Source: Chloroflexota bacterium (GTDB lineage: Bacteria; Chloroflexota; Anaerolineae; Anaerolineales; Villigracilaceae). Taken from it: a stretch of DNA of 8,066 nt. Below, piece after piece: positions 1 through 5,480 of this stretch. Where the stretch lies: contig JAJYOH010000260.1 in NCBI GenBank assembly GCA_021796315.1, positions 1 through 8,066 on the forward strand. The letters run 5' to 3'. Made by a program: the position numbers and the translations under genes. The notes below the pieces were generated by a model. The model saw only the letters and a program-made list of their open reading frames with translations. It did no database searches and was not told where the DNA came from. Within the stretch, counting starts at the first letter, position 1; each line of letters starts with the position of its first letter.

Positions 1-2
1 GC

Positions 3-38
3 GAGGAGGCGGATTTGGATTTTATGTGCTTATTATAA
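3..38 (+). pseudogene. Tail of a sixth small-protein paralog, ending prematurely
   Basis: The third reading frame at the left edge encodes EEADLDFMCLL followed by TAA at 36-38. This closely matches EEADLEFIC in the third intact paralog (residues 94-102 there), so an upstream member of the same family reaches into the window. In all intact copies this segment is followed by a basic stretch ending in RPxW or QPxW about eight residues after the aligned Cys (Phe or Ala in two copies). Here the frame stops two residues after Cys, so the copy is C-terminally truncated. The body of the gene lies outside the window. The match is short (11 residues), but it is in the correct strand, order and position relative to the array. 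Confidence 0.5.
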
Positions 39-78
39 ACTATTATGAAGCAAATGAACTTTAGACAGGTTCTGGCAA

Positions 79-498
79 ATGTCGGCTTCTAAACGGCATC
101 ACAGGTCCAAATCATCTAGTAGGCATCAACGCTCACGAGCCCGGCCAACCGCCGCAGGGGCTAGGGATGGCTTACTGCGCGACCTGCGAAAAACACTTTA
201 TTTATGTGCCATCGTCGATGGCTTCTGGTTTGAGGGTGATATTCCGGACGATCCAACCGTCCCCTTCACCATGCTGACCAATTCGGACTGGCCTCATCCC
301 AGTCAGGTTCCAGCGGATATTGAGGGACTAGGAAAATTGAAGGAACCGCAGTTACTGTTCATATTCAGACAATTGCAGCGGCCGACATGGACCACCGGGC
401 CAAACGTTGGACGAAGCACGGTGACCATGGCTGAGGTATTAACCGGGATTGGCCGCGGAGGCTTATTGAACAACTTCAGACATTCTGCCTCCATCTGA
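79..498 (+). CDS. Small paralogous protein 1 of a tandem family, unknown function
   Basis: This 139-residue protein belongs to no family I recognise with confidence. The N-terminus (about residues 4-23) is rich in Arg, Lys, His and Ser, looks disordered and could bind nucleic acid. The family core follows: a hydrophobic helix (39-49), WFEGDIP at 50-56, a DDP turn, NSDWP at 68-72, and a second helix ending in QRPTW at 100-104. The first core Trp (W50) and last (W104) are 54 residues apart, as in all four neighbours. There is no signal peptide or membrane segment. ATG 79 has only a weak upstream AGG, so the start is less certain than those downstream. The next gene begins 31 nt after the stop. 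The Cys found in the FIC/WIC segment of copies 2, 3 and 5 is Phe here. Confidence 0.8.
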   Translation: MSASKRHHRSKSSSRHQRSRARPTAAGARDGLLRDLRKTLYLCAIVDGFWFEGDIPDDPTVPFTMLTNSDWPHPSQVPADIEGLGKLKEPQLLFIFRQLQRPTWTTGPNVGRSTVTMAEVLTGIGRGGLLNNFRHSASI

Positions 499-529
499 TT
501 TATCACAAGATCCCCATCGACTTTTACCA

Positions 530-901
530 ATGTACGATTACTTTTTGCCGAACGAGCTCTACCTACCGAAACACAACCCCTTGACGGCTGTCGCTCGAGC
601 CAGGAAATGGTTCTACGCGATGATGATACTCAACATGTTTTGGTTTACCGGAGAACTCCCTCACGATTTGGATACCGAATTCGAATACCTCCTGAACCCG
701 GATTGGCCATTGTCTCCGGAACTGCCCGAGACAATCCGCGAGATCATGGACATGACTGAATCAGAGCAGGAATTCATTTGCAGGAAGATGAAGCAGCCGG
801 CGTGGAGTCTTGCGCCGAATGTCATGCGCGGAAAAACAATCCTTCGACATGCCGATCTGCAAATGACCGAAAGGTTGATTCGAGCCAGGACAGAAGGATG
901 A
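530..901 (+). CDS. Small paralogous protein 2 of a tandem family, unknown function
   Basis: This 123-residue protein is a second member of the array. A short N-terminal extension with aromatic residues leads to a helix (about 27-37), then WFTGELP at 38-44, NPDWP at 56-60, an ELPETIREI segment, and EFICRKMKQPAW at 81-92. The W38 to W92 distance is 54, identical to the other copies. The C-terminal 30 residues are basic and variable. It is acidic and aromatic in the core, with no signal peptide or membrane helix. The stop lies 3 nt before the ATG of the next paralog, so the two are almost certainly co-translated. The function is unknown. The core loosely resembles the aYxxLLxxxWxxGxLPdd pattern of DUF1376 winged-helix replication-type proteins, but this is a by-eye resemblance only. 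Confidence 0.85.
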   Translation: MYDYFLPNELYLPKHNPLTAVARARKWFYAMMILNMFWFTGELPHDLDTEFEYLLNPDWPLSPELPETIREIMDMTESEQEFICRKMKQPAWSLAPNVMRGKTILRHADLQMTERLIRARTEG

Positions 902-904
902 TCA

Positions 905-1390
905 ATGCCTGCCAAAAAGCAAACCAGGGTCAAGAACGCTGGCGCTCTCACCGACGCGGAGAAATTCTGGTTCTTCTTCTTCATGCGCTACAACCAGAAA
1001 CCCTACCGGCTTTGGGATATCCATGGCGCGAGGCGTTATCTCTATGCGCTCATGCTGATGGGATATGCCTGGTGGGAGGATGTCCTCCCGAAGGACGAAG
1101 AGACTCTCTTTTCCTTTTATGTGAACCCGAAGCCACTTGACTCCAGACCTCCTTCAGACACGGTCAGTAATATTCTCGAATATGAAGAGGCAGATCTGGA
1201 ATTCATCTGCAAGAAGTTGAAGCGACCGCACTGGGCATCCAAACGCAGCTATTACAGCGGACGGATCACCATAGCAGAAACGCGCAAAGATTGGTCACAT
1301 GATTTGGAGAGGATTCGAAAGTCCGCACAGTTGGAAAAAAGGATCCCAACATTAGCAGGCAGGAAGAAATGCAAAATACCTATTTATTAA
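905..1390 (+). CDS. Small paralogous protein 3 of a tandem family, unknown function
   Basis: This 161-residue protein is the longest and most divergent member. It has a longer N-terminal arm (1-40) with the aromatic cluster KFWFFFFMRY at 20-29. The core helix RRYLYALMLMGYAW is followed by WWEDVLP at 56-62, where GDLP has become EDVLP. NPKP at 74-77 replaces NPDWP, and EFICKKLKRPHW spans 99-110. W56 to W110 is again 54 residues. The C-terminus is Lys/Arg-rich. An AAGGATG at 892-898 serves as ribosome site for ATG 905 and lies inside the end of the preceding gene. The stop overlaps the start of the next gene by 22 nt, indicating coupling. FWFFFFM is too short and too flanked by charge to call a membrane segment. 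Confidence 0.85.
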   Translation: MPAKKQTRVKNAGALTDAEKFWFFFFMRYNQKPYRLWDIHGARRYLYALMLMGYAWWEDVLPKDEETLFSFYVNPKPLDSRPPSDTVSNILEYEEADLEFICKKLKRPHWASKRSYYSGRITIAETRKDWSHDLERIRKSAQLEKRIPTLAGRKKCKIPIY

Positions 1391-1728
1391 GAGATCAGGA
1401 TATGGCCCGAAACCAGACGCTGAATGAATTCCGCCTCGATCTGTATGCCTACAAAATTCTGGACATTTGCTGGTTCGAAGGCGATCTGCCAACCAATCCC
1501 GATGCACTTTTCGCACTGGCCATCAATCCCAATTGGCCCGACCACTGGCAATTTCCCGGATCAATCAACGGGATCGCACATCTCAGCGAAGAAGAGCTTC
1601 AATTTATTGCAGGAAGGCTCAAGCGACCTGCCTGGGCAACGGAGACTGAGATGGCAAGCTTGGCAACCCTCTTTGAATTGATCCTCAAAGCCCGCGCAGC
1701 AAAACGTGGAAATAGCCATGAACCATAA
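1369..1728 (+). CDS. Small paralogous protein 4 of a tandem family, unknown function
   Basis: This 119-residue protein is the shortest member and close to the bare core. It has the helix FRLDLYAYKILDIC, WFEGDLP at 35-41, an NPDALF turn, NPNWP at 53-57, an acidic EEEL stretch, and QFIAGRLKRPAW at 78-89. W35 to W89 is 54 residues. ATG 1369 was chosen because an AGGA lies just upstream at suitable spacing. An internal ATG at 1402 is possible but has AGGA only 2 nt away. The gene overlaps its upstream neighbour by 22 nt, and its 3' end contains the start of the next paralog. Being nearly all core, it is the best query for defining the family. Confidence 0.83.
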   Translation: MQNTYLLRDQDMARNQTLNEFRLDLYAYKILDICWFEGDLPTNPDALFALAINPNWPDHWQFPGSINGIAHLSEEELQFIAGRLKRPAWATETEMASLATLFELILKARAAKRGNSHEP

Positions 1729-2137
1729 CCACAGCGCCTGGCAGGAATCCACTCTTCCCGTGGATATCCTAATGCTCAAACGATTGGCCGCGATGCCAGA
1801 TGATTCCGCGGTCAAATTCACGCACTTTGCTTTGCAGAGAAGCAAAATTCTGGGCTTGATCTGGTTCGACGGCGACCTGCCCGATGACCCCGATCAGCCA
1901 TTCGACTATGCCCTGCGAACAGACCGCGGCGACGAAGAGGAACTACCAGAAAGTTGGATCAACATTTCGCGCTTGGATATCGAGACCAGGATGTGGATTT
2001 GCAGACGATTAGAAAGACCTTCATGGGTGGACGATCCAAGCACACTGCATGGCAAGTGGACATGTAACGAGTTTCTGAGCATGTGGAAAAATTTCCGGGG
2101 AGAATTGGAACACCTTCTTCGGGCGCGCTTATCGTGA
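1718..2137 (+). CDS. Small paralogous protein 5 of a tandem family, unknown function
   Basis: This is the last array member, 139 residues from ATG 1718. A GTG at 1706 would add four residues. The ATG is preferred because TGGAA sits about 7 nt before it. Numbered from ATG 1718, the core has WFDGDLP at 49-55, DDPDQPF, a very acidic stretch (DRGDEEELPES) where the other copies carry NPxWP, and MWICRRLERPSW at 92-103. W49 to W103 is 54 residues. The C-terminus is helical and basic (ELEHLLRARL). The start overlaps the preceding gene by 11 nt. The methyltransferase starts 54 nt after the stop, so this gene probably shares its transcript. Confidence 0.83.
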   Translation: MNHNHSAWQESTLPVDILMLKRLAAMPDDSAVKFTHFALQRSKILGLIWFDGDLPDDPDQPFDYALRTDRGDEEELPESWINISRLDIETRMWICRRLERPSWVDDPSTLHGKWTCNEFLSMWKNFRGELEHLLRARLS

Positions 2138-2191
2138 GGTGGAGCCATATTCTTCCCATACAAAGTCCATATTGATTGAAAGCCTGAAACA

Positions 2192-3061
2192 ATGGTTGCA
2201 AAAAAGACGCGCACGTCTTCGTTCGGTGTTTCCAAGCGCGAGAGCCATGACGCGTCGCGCTTCTATGCGCGCAATCTGTATCAGTCCTCAACTCAAGATC
2301 AAGCAACAAACATTGCATCCCTAAACGTTCCAATGGATGATTGGGTGGATCGAATCTACAACCAATCATCCGAAACCATGCCAATTCCCGACAACAGTGT
2401 GGCTCTTGCCTTCACATCGCCACCATACAACGTGGGCAAAGACTACGATGAAGACATGTCGCTGGAAGAATACTTGGACTTAATCAAATGCGTGGGGCAG
2501 GAAGTCTATCGCGTCTTGAGACCCGGTGGGCGATACGTGATCAACGTTGCCAATCTTGGAAGGAAACCCTATATCCCACTACATTCATATTTCTATCAAG
2601 TTCATTCATCCATTGGGTTTCTGCCGATGGGCGAGATCATCTGGCAGAAAGGAAAAGGCGCAAGTGGGAATTGTGCCTGGGGAAGTTGGAGGAGCGCGAA
2701 ATCGCCGCGGCTTCGAGATTTGCATGAGTACCTGCTGGTCTTTGCAAAGCAGTCATTCTCACGGCCGGATAAAGGTCAGTCCGATCTATCTGCTGAAGAG
2801 TTCATGGAATCGACGTTATCGATCTGGCAGATTCCACCGGAGTCTGCAAAGAAGATTGGTCATCCGGCGCCATTTCCCATGGAGCTTGCAAAGCGCGTTA
2901 TAAAGCTGTATTCATACGTTGGGGATGTAGTTTTGGATCCGTTCATGGGATCGGGAACAACCTGTGCGACTGCAAAAGGGACCGGTCGACATTTTGTTGG
3001 CTTTGATACTTCAGATGAATACTGTCAGATCGCCGAGAAGAGGGTTACGTTTAATAGATAG
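2192..3061 (+). CDS. Beta-class site-specific DNA methyltransferase (N4-cytosine/N6-adenine family)
   Basis: This 289-residue enzyme transfers a methyl group from S-adenosylmethionine to the exocyclic amino group of cytosine (N4) or adenine (N6) in a specific DNA site. Catalytic motif IV is TSPPYN at 75-80. The S-P-P-Y form is most typical of N4-cytosine enzymes but not exclusive. The AdoMet-binding motif [10 protein letters not shown] at 249-257, follows it, so the order is that of the beta class. Motif [15 protein letters not shown], lies at 224-237, and [12 protein letters not shown] at 175-186 is another conserved block. The length is typical and the protein looks intact. The N-terminal region (10-30, including SRFYARNLY) resembles a known subgroup of these enzymes. 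An in-frame TGA at 2177-2179 excludes a longer start upstream. The ribosome site is weak. No restriction endonuclease is recognisable nearby, so it is either an orphan or partnered by the unknown small proteins. The target sequence cannot be read from the protein. Confidence 0.93.
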   Translation: MVAKKTRTSSFGVSKRESHDASRFYARNLYQSSTQDQATNIASLNVPMDDWVDRIYNQSSETMPIPDNSVALAFTSPPYNVGKDYDEDMSLEEYLDLIKCVGQEVYRVLRPGGRYVINVANLGRKPYIPLHSYFYQVHSSIGFLPMGEIIWQKGKGASGNCAWGSWRSAKSPRLRDLHEYLLVFAKQSFSRPDKGQSDLSAEEFMESTLSIWQIPPESAKKIGHPAPFPMELAKRVIKLYSYVGDVVLDPFMGSGTTCATAKGTGRHFVGFDTSDEYCQIAEKRVTFNR

Positions 3062-3185
3062 TTTGTGACTCCCTATATGGGGTGCAGAACTCTGTGTAGG
3101 ATGCGGGCCGTTCACAATTCACGCTTTGTCCTTCCGATCATATACTTTGAGCGTGCACTGTTTGAGGCATGACTTGCCTCGACGT
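3062..3185. other. Convergent intergenic gap with one small hairpin
   Basis: This gap separates two tail-to-tail genes. It contains a perfect inverted repeat, GAGGCA-TGACT-TGCCTC at 3164-3180, extendable by two pairs (one a wobble). Neither side carries a clear run of T, so it is at best a weak bidirectional terminator or a transcript-end stabiliser. Nothing else is supportable here. Confidence 0.35.
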
Positions 3186-4403
3186 TTAAGGGTTTAATTT
3201 GGCTTGTTGAGAATAAACGTAGAGACCGGCCGGGCTCGACTCAATTCCCATTTTCCGTTCGCAGAAAATCCGTGGCCAGTGTTTCACCATTGAGATCTCT
3301 GCTAGCAAATTCTGGATATCTTTCTCGTCAATCATCTCCCTTTCTTCTTCCGTCCAACTTGGATCGCTTCGGACTCGGGCGGTTAGCTGTTTTACCGACA
3401 ACCGTTGATCTGGATATAACCCCGCGAACCAATTTCGGCCTTCGTCAGAAACGCGAACAACGGGTCCTTCGAAGTGGTGGAAACTTTTCAGCAGAATCCG
3501 CCCCATTTTCTGGCGATGATCTTGAAGGCCTGTGGGGAAATGTTGAATCAGTTCTACAATCCGATCGCCAAGCTCATCGAAACCAACTTTGGATAAATTC
3601 CCGATCTTCCTTTTAAGCTGTAATGCGTTCTCTCGCATATCTGGGATGACTGGCAGCAAGCTGTTCGTGCCGATAAGGCGTTGGAGTTTTCGGAGTGTGG
3701 AGGCATAAGCATCCAAATCGGCATCTGCGAATATCGGAATTACCCTTGATCTCACCGGGGCGCCAACTACTCTCAACGACATGAAAGGATAATTTAGGCT
3801 AAAGATCGAGCTCATTGCATTGGGATTGCCCACCGGGTAGGGAAGGATCCAGTAGTTTGCCTGATTGACAAGACGTCGAACATAATGTGAATAATAGAAA
3901 TCAGGTGGGTCGACAAGTATAGCGTCATAGAAATGACTTGCCCGAAGGCGGGCAATTAGCTCGGGTGCCTCCTGTAACAAATCCACCATTATGTCATGGT
4001 AATCATCGGAACTAGGCGCCAAGGAAATCACGTCTATTTGCTTGGACCGGCGCGTAATTACGGGAGCCAGTGAACGGTGGCTATCACTGTTCGCTTCAAG
4101 AAGAAAGATTAGTTCCTGCTGCATCCTGATAACTTGACTATTCCTGTCTCTCGCCGACGTTTCAGGAAAGAGCAGAACGGAATCCTTGTACGGAGAAAAT
4201 TCCAGTAGAAGTATCCTCTTTTTTTCTCTTTCAAGGCTGGCGTCAAAAGTTCGACTATGAATCAAATTTCGGAAGATTGTCGTTTTCCCCGTTTTCCTTT
4301 TCGTTGATGGAAAGGTAACAACAAGGGATTGGTTCTTACCTACAGGTTGCTCATAGTATGGCGTAAGGATTGGGTAATCTGCATTATCAGGGATGTCGCT
4401 CAT
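3186..4403 (-). CDS. ParA/MinD-like P-loop ATPase with C-terminal extension
   Basis: This 405-residue protein looks like a SIMIBI-class ATPase (ParA/MinD/Soj fold). The deviant Walker A is KRKTGKTT at 35-42. It keeps the signature Lys (K35), the catalytic Lys (K40) and the T-T pair, but both small Gly positions of KGGxGKTT have become R and K. RILLLEFSP (63-71) is the position of ILLIDxDP, with Glu for Asp. FYDAILVDPPD (158-168) is the Walker B/switch II region. Residues after about 260 form a long charged extension not seen in minimal ParA. Family members partition DNA or position complexes using ATP-dependent dimers; no ParB gene is visible. AAGGTG lies just before ATG 4403. The gene is divergent from the HTH/zinc protein and convergent with the methyltransferase. 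A role in plasmid or element maintenance is possible but not shown. Confidence 0.7.
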   Translation of the reverse strand: MSDIPDNADYPILTPYYEQPVGKNQSLVVTFPSTKRKTGKTTIFRNLIHSRTFDASLEREKKRILLLEFSPYKDSVLLFPETSARDRNSQVIRMQQELIFLLEANSDSHRSLAPVITRRSKQIDVISLAPSSDDYHDIMVDLLQEAPELIARLRASHFYDAILVDPPDFYYSHYVRRLVNQANYWILPYPVGNPNAMSSIFSLNYPFMSLRVVGAPVRSRVIPIFADADLDAYASTLRKLQRLIGTNSLLPVIPDMRENALQLKRKIGNLSKVGFDELGDRIVELIQHFPTGLQDHRQKMGRILLKSFHHFEGPVVRVSDEGRNWFAGLYPDQRLSVKQLTARVRSDPSWTEEEREMIDEKDIQNLLAEISMVKHWPRIFCERKMGIESSPAGLYVYSQQAKLNP

Positions 4404-4404
4404 G

Positions 4405-4417
4405 TCACACCTTGTGA
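4405..4417. promoter_or_regulatory. Palindrome over the ribosome site of the ParA-like gene
   Basis: TCACA-CCT-TGTGA is a perfect 5+5 inverted repeat whose centre overlaps the AAGGTG ribosome site of the minus-strand ATPase gene. It could be an operator or an mRNA hairpin. It is short enough to arise by chance. Confidence 0.3.
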
Positions 4418-4454
4418 TTTGAAGTCCTATTAAAGATATGAGATTAAAGACATT

Positions 4455-4483
4455 TTGATACTAGACAGCTGACCGAGTATGAC
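4455..4483 (+). promoter_or_regulatory. Candidate sigma-70-type promoter for the HTH/zinc protein gene
   Basis: TTGATA (4455-4460) and TATGAC (4478-4483) are 17 bp apart, matching the sigma-70 consensus at 5 of 6 and 4 of 6 positions. Transcription would start near 4490, giving a leader of about 60 nt. This was found by eye only. No equally good promoter was found for the divergent gene. Confidence 0.3.
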
Positions 4484-4515
4484 TAGAATTTGCTAATCAA
4501 GAATCACTGTTTGCC

Positions 4516-4533
4516 ACGTAAGAAATACGTAAG
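4516..4533 (+). repeat. Direct repeat ACGTAAG with 11-bp period
   Basis: ACGTAAG occurs at 4516-4522 and 4527-4533, so the two copies fall on the same DNA face one helical turn apart, each preceded by a short spacer. They lie between the candidate promoter and the start of the HTH/zinc protein gene. They may be an operator for a protein binding in tandem, perhaps the gene's own product. The second copy also contains the AAGGA nearest to the start codon. Confidence 0.3.
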
Positions 4534-4550
4534 GATTCAAAGTTTACCAT

Positions 4551-5015
4551 ATGGAGGGTGAATGCGCAGAGGACCTCAGGCGATTGGCCGCGCTAGTCGC
4601 TGCTCGAAGAGGGGCGGGCGGTCCAGTAGCTGTATTTAGAAAGCTGGCCATTGAACTCGGAGCCCAAGCATCACCTCCCAGGCACTGGAGTTGGCAATAT
4701 GTTCATCAGGTTAGTAACAAAAAGCTATCACCATCACATGTATTGCGAAAAGCAATTCGCGCCTTATATGAAATAGAACTTGGAGCAAATAATCTTGTGC
4801 CAGTAACAGTATTAGCACCCGGCAACTCTGCCTACAATCACATCATCCTACGCCTGCCTCCGCGAATTTGTGCCCGCCCGGGCTGTGGCGTTTCCTTCAT
4901 CCCGAACTCGCCAAACCAGAAATTTCATTCCACAGAGTGCCGCAAGATTTCTAGGCAGAGCACAAGAACGAGAGTTAGCGATTCTAGTATTGGAAGTGAT
5001 ATTGATGAAAAATGA
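4551..5015 (+). CDS. Small HTH-like protein with C-terminal zinc knuckle
   Basis: This 154-residue protein is probably a DNA-binding regulator or accessory factor. Residues 27-78 look like a helix-turn-helix region (WSWQYVHQVSNKKLS followed by a basic amphipathic helix). Residues 107-130 hold C107-x4-C112 and H126-x3-C130 in the context CARPGCGVSFIP and KFHSTECRK. This is the layout of a treble-clef-like knuckle in which the usual Cys of YCSxxC is His. The C-terminal tail is Arg/Ser then acidic. ATG 4551 is the only usable start, because an in-frame TAA lies at 4530-4532. AAGGA at 4531-4535 is about 15 nt away, which is far, so translation may be weak. It is divergent from the ParA-like gene and overlaps the following reading frame by 11 nt. 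Confidence 0.72.
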   Translation: MEGECAEDLRRLAALVAARRGAGGPVAVFRKLAIELGAQASPPRHWSWQYVHQVSNKKLSPSHVLRKAIRALYEIELGANNLVPVTVLAPGNSAYNHIILRLPPRICARPGCGVSFIPNSPNQKFHSTECRKISRQSTRTRVSDSSIGSDIDEK

Positions 5016-5223
5016 TATCTATGCCTTCAATTTGTCGCCCCTAGATTGCGTGCTAGTGACGCCGTCAGGATCACCGCTGTTTGAGCAACCTTGGCTTCAG
5101 ATCGTGATGAATACAACCTCTCGCCAGATCGTTGGGCGACCGATCTTAGTGCTATGGTCGAAATTGCCTGATTCTAAAGGTATGCCGAGAGCTCAACACC
5201 TAGATCTTTTTCCCAAATCATAA
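5005..5223 (+). pseudogene. Decayed rve-type (TniA/TnsB-like) transposase fragment
   Basis: A 72-codon frame starts at ATG 5005, inside the end of the HTH/zinc gene, with GGAAG about 8 nt upstream. Its first half reads AFNLSPLDCVLV, then SGSPLFEQPWLQIV and SRQIVGRP. This follows the start of the DDE core in TniA/TnsB-like transposases (IDHTxLDxxLVD, then GRPWLTLVID, then SRxIVG). The position of the first catalytic Asp (IDHT) is Asn here (FNLS), and the remaining core domain is absent, so it cannot be an active transposase. It most likely records an older, mostly deleted mobile element. It may still be translated as a small protein. The similarity is by eye over about 45 residues. Confidence 0.45.
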
Positions 5224-5312
5224 TTTTGGAGAGCATTATGATTGCACAAACCTGAACAAATTAATTGAGTTGCCGCCTTAAAACAAACACCCCGCACCGG
5301 CCTAGGAACCAT
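5224..5312. other. Non-coding stretch before the structured leader
   Basis: No credible gene is present. A GGAGAG followed by ATG 5238 opens only a five-codon frame. Any promoter for the downstream leader should lie here, but no convincing -35/-10 pair was found. No Tn7-type end with repeated transposase-binding sites could be recognised. Confidence 0.4.
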
Positions 5313-5415
5313 GCGAGGCGTATGAAGAGCACACTTGCTGTTGAATTTATACACCAACTTAGCAGATGTGTCAATGTTGCCACTACTCGACATTGACTTC
5401 TTCCCTACGCCTCGC
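5313..5415 (+). promoter_or_regulatory. Candidate structured RNA leader: three-way junction upstream of tnsA
   Basis: The transcript can fold into a closed three-helix unit. P1 pairs GCGAGGCGTA (5313-5322) perfectly with TACGCCTCGC (5406-5415), and after a 1x2 internal loop 5324-5329 pairs with 5398-5403. P2 pairs 5330-5339 with 5361-5370 (one wobble, one mismatch), followed by a two-base bulge and GTTG/CAAC (5340-5343/5355-5358) around an 11-nt loop. P3 pairs 5370-5379 with 5388-5397 (one wobble) around an 8-nt loop. P2 and P3 share or abut at base 5370. The 3' strand of P1 is also the 5' strand of the following terminator, so P1 and terminator exclude each other. This resembles an ON-type attenuator or riboswitch. 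The sequence does not match the purine riboswitch or another class I know. It could instead be a small RNA with its own terminator. Confidence 0.5.
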
Positions 5416-5441
5416 CTTCTCCAGCGAGGCGTTTCGTTTTT
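5407..5441 (+). terminator. Rho-independent terminator ahead of tnsA
   Basis: A perfect 9-bp GC-rich stem (ACGCCTCGC 5407-5415 with GCGAGGCGT 5424-5432), an 8-nt loop and a following TTCGTTTTT form a textbook intrinsic terminator on the plus strand. It lies 40 nt before the tnsA start, so transcripts arriving from upstream would stop unless the alternative stem with 5313-5322 forms. Confidence 0.85.
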
Positions 5442-5480
5442 GTCGATACCGATATAAATCAATTTCGAGGATCACGACAC

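Noticed and set aside
961..1000. Possible membrane segment from FWFFFFM in copy 3
   Set aside because: The hydrophobic run is only seven residues and is flanked by charged residues; no other copy has it.
1028..1036. GCGAGGCGT inside copy 3 as a site linked to the tnsA leader
   Set aside because: A single 9-base match in this length on two strands is not surprising, and it lies in a coding region with no flanking similarity.
778..1140. 120-codon open frame on the plus strand across the copy 2/copy 3 junction
   Set aside because: It overlaps two paralogs with conserved family cores in other frames and shows no motif of its own.
1959..2384. 141-codon open frame on the minus strand
   Set aside because: It lies antisense to the fifth paralog and the methyltransferase start, both supported by motifs; its translation shows no recognisable domain.
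5313..5432. Repeated GCGAGGCGT units as a CRISPR or transposon-end repeat array
   Set aside because: There are only two direct copies and one inverted copy, with no regular spacers. Pairing into alternative stems explains them better. A further 9-mer match at 1028-1036 lies within a coding region and is probably chance.
5313..5441. Purine-type riboswitch
   Set aside because: The three-way junction and P1/terminator competition are similar in plan, but the conserved purine-riboswitch junction and loop sequences are absent.
5193..5462. 89-codon minus-strand frame over the tnsA leader
   Set aside because: It covers the structured leader and terminator, and its translation has no recognisable motif.
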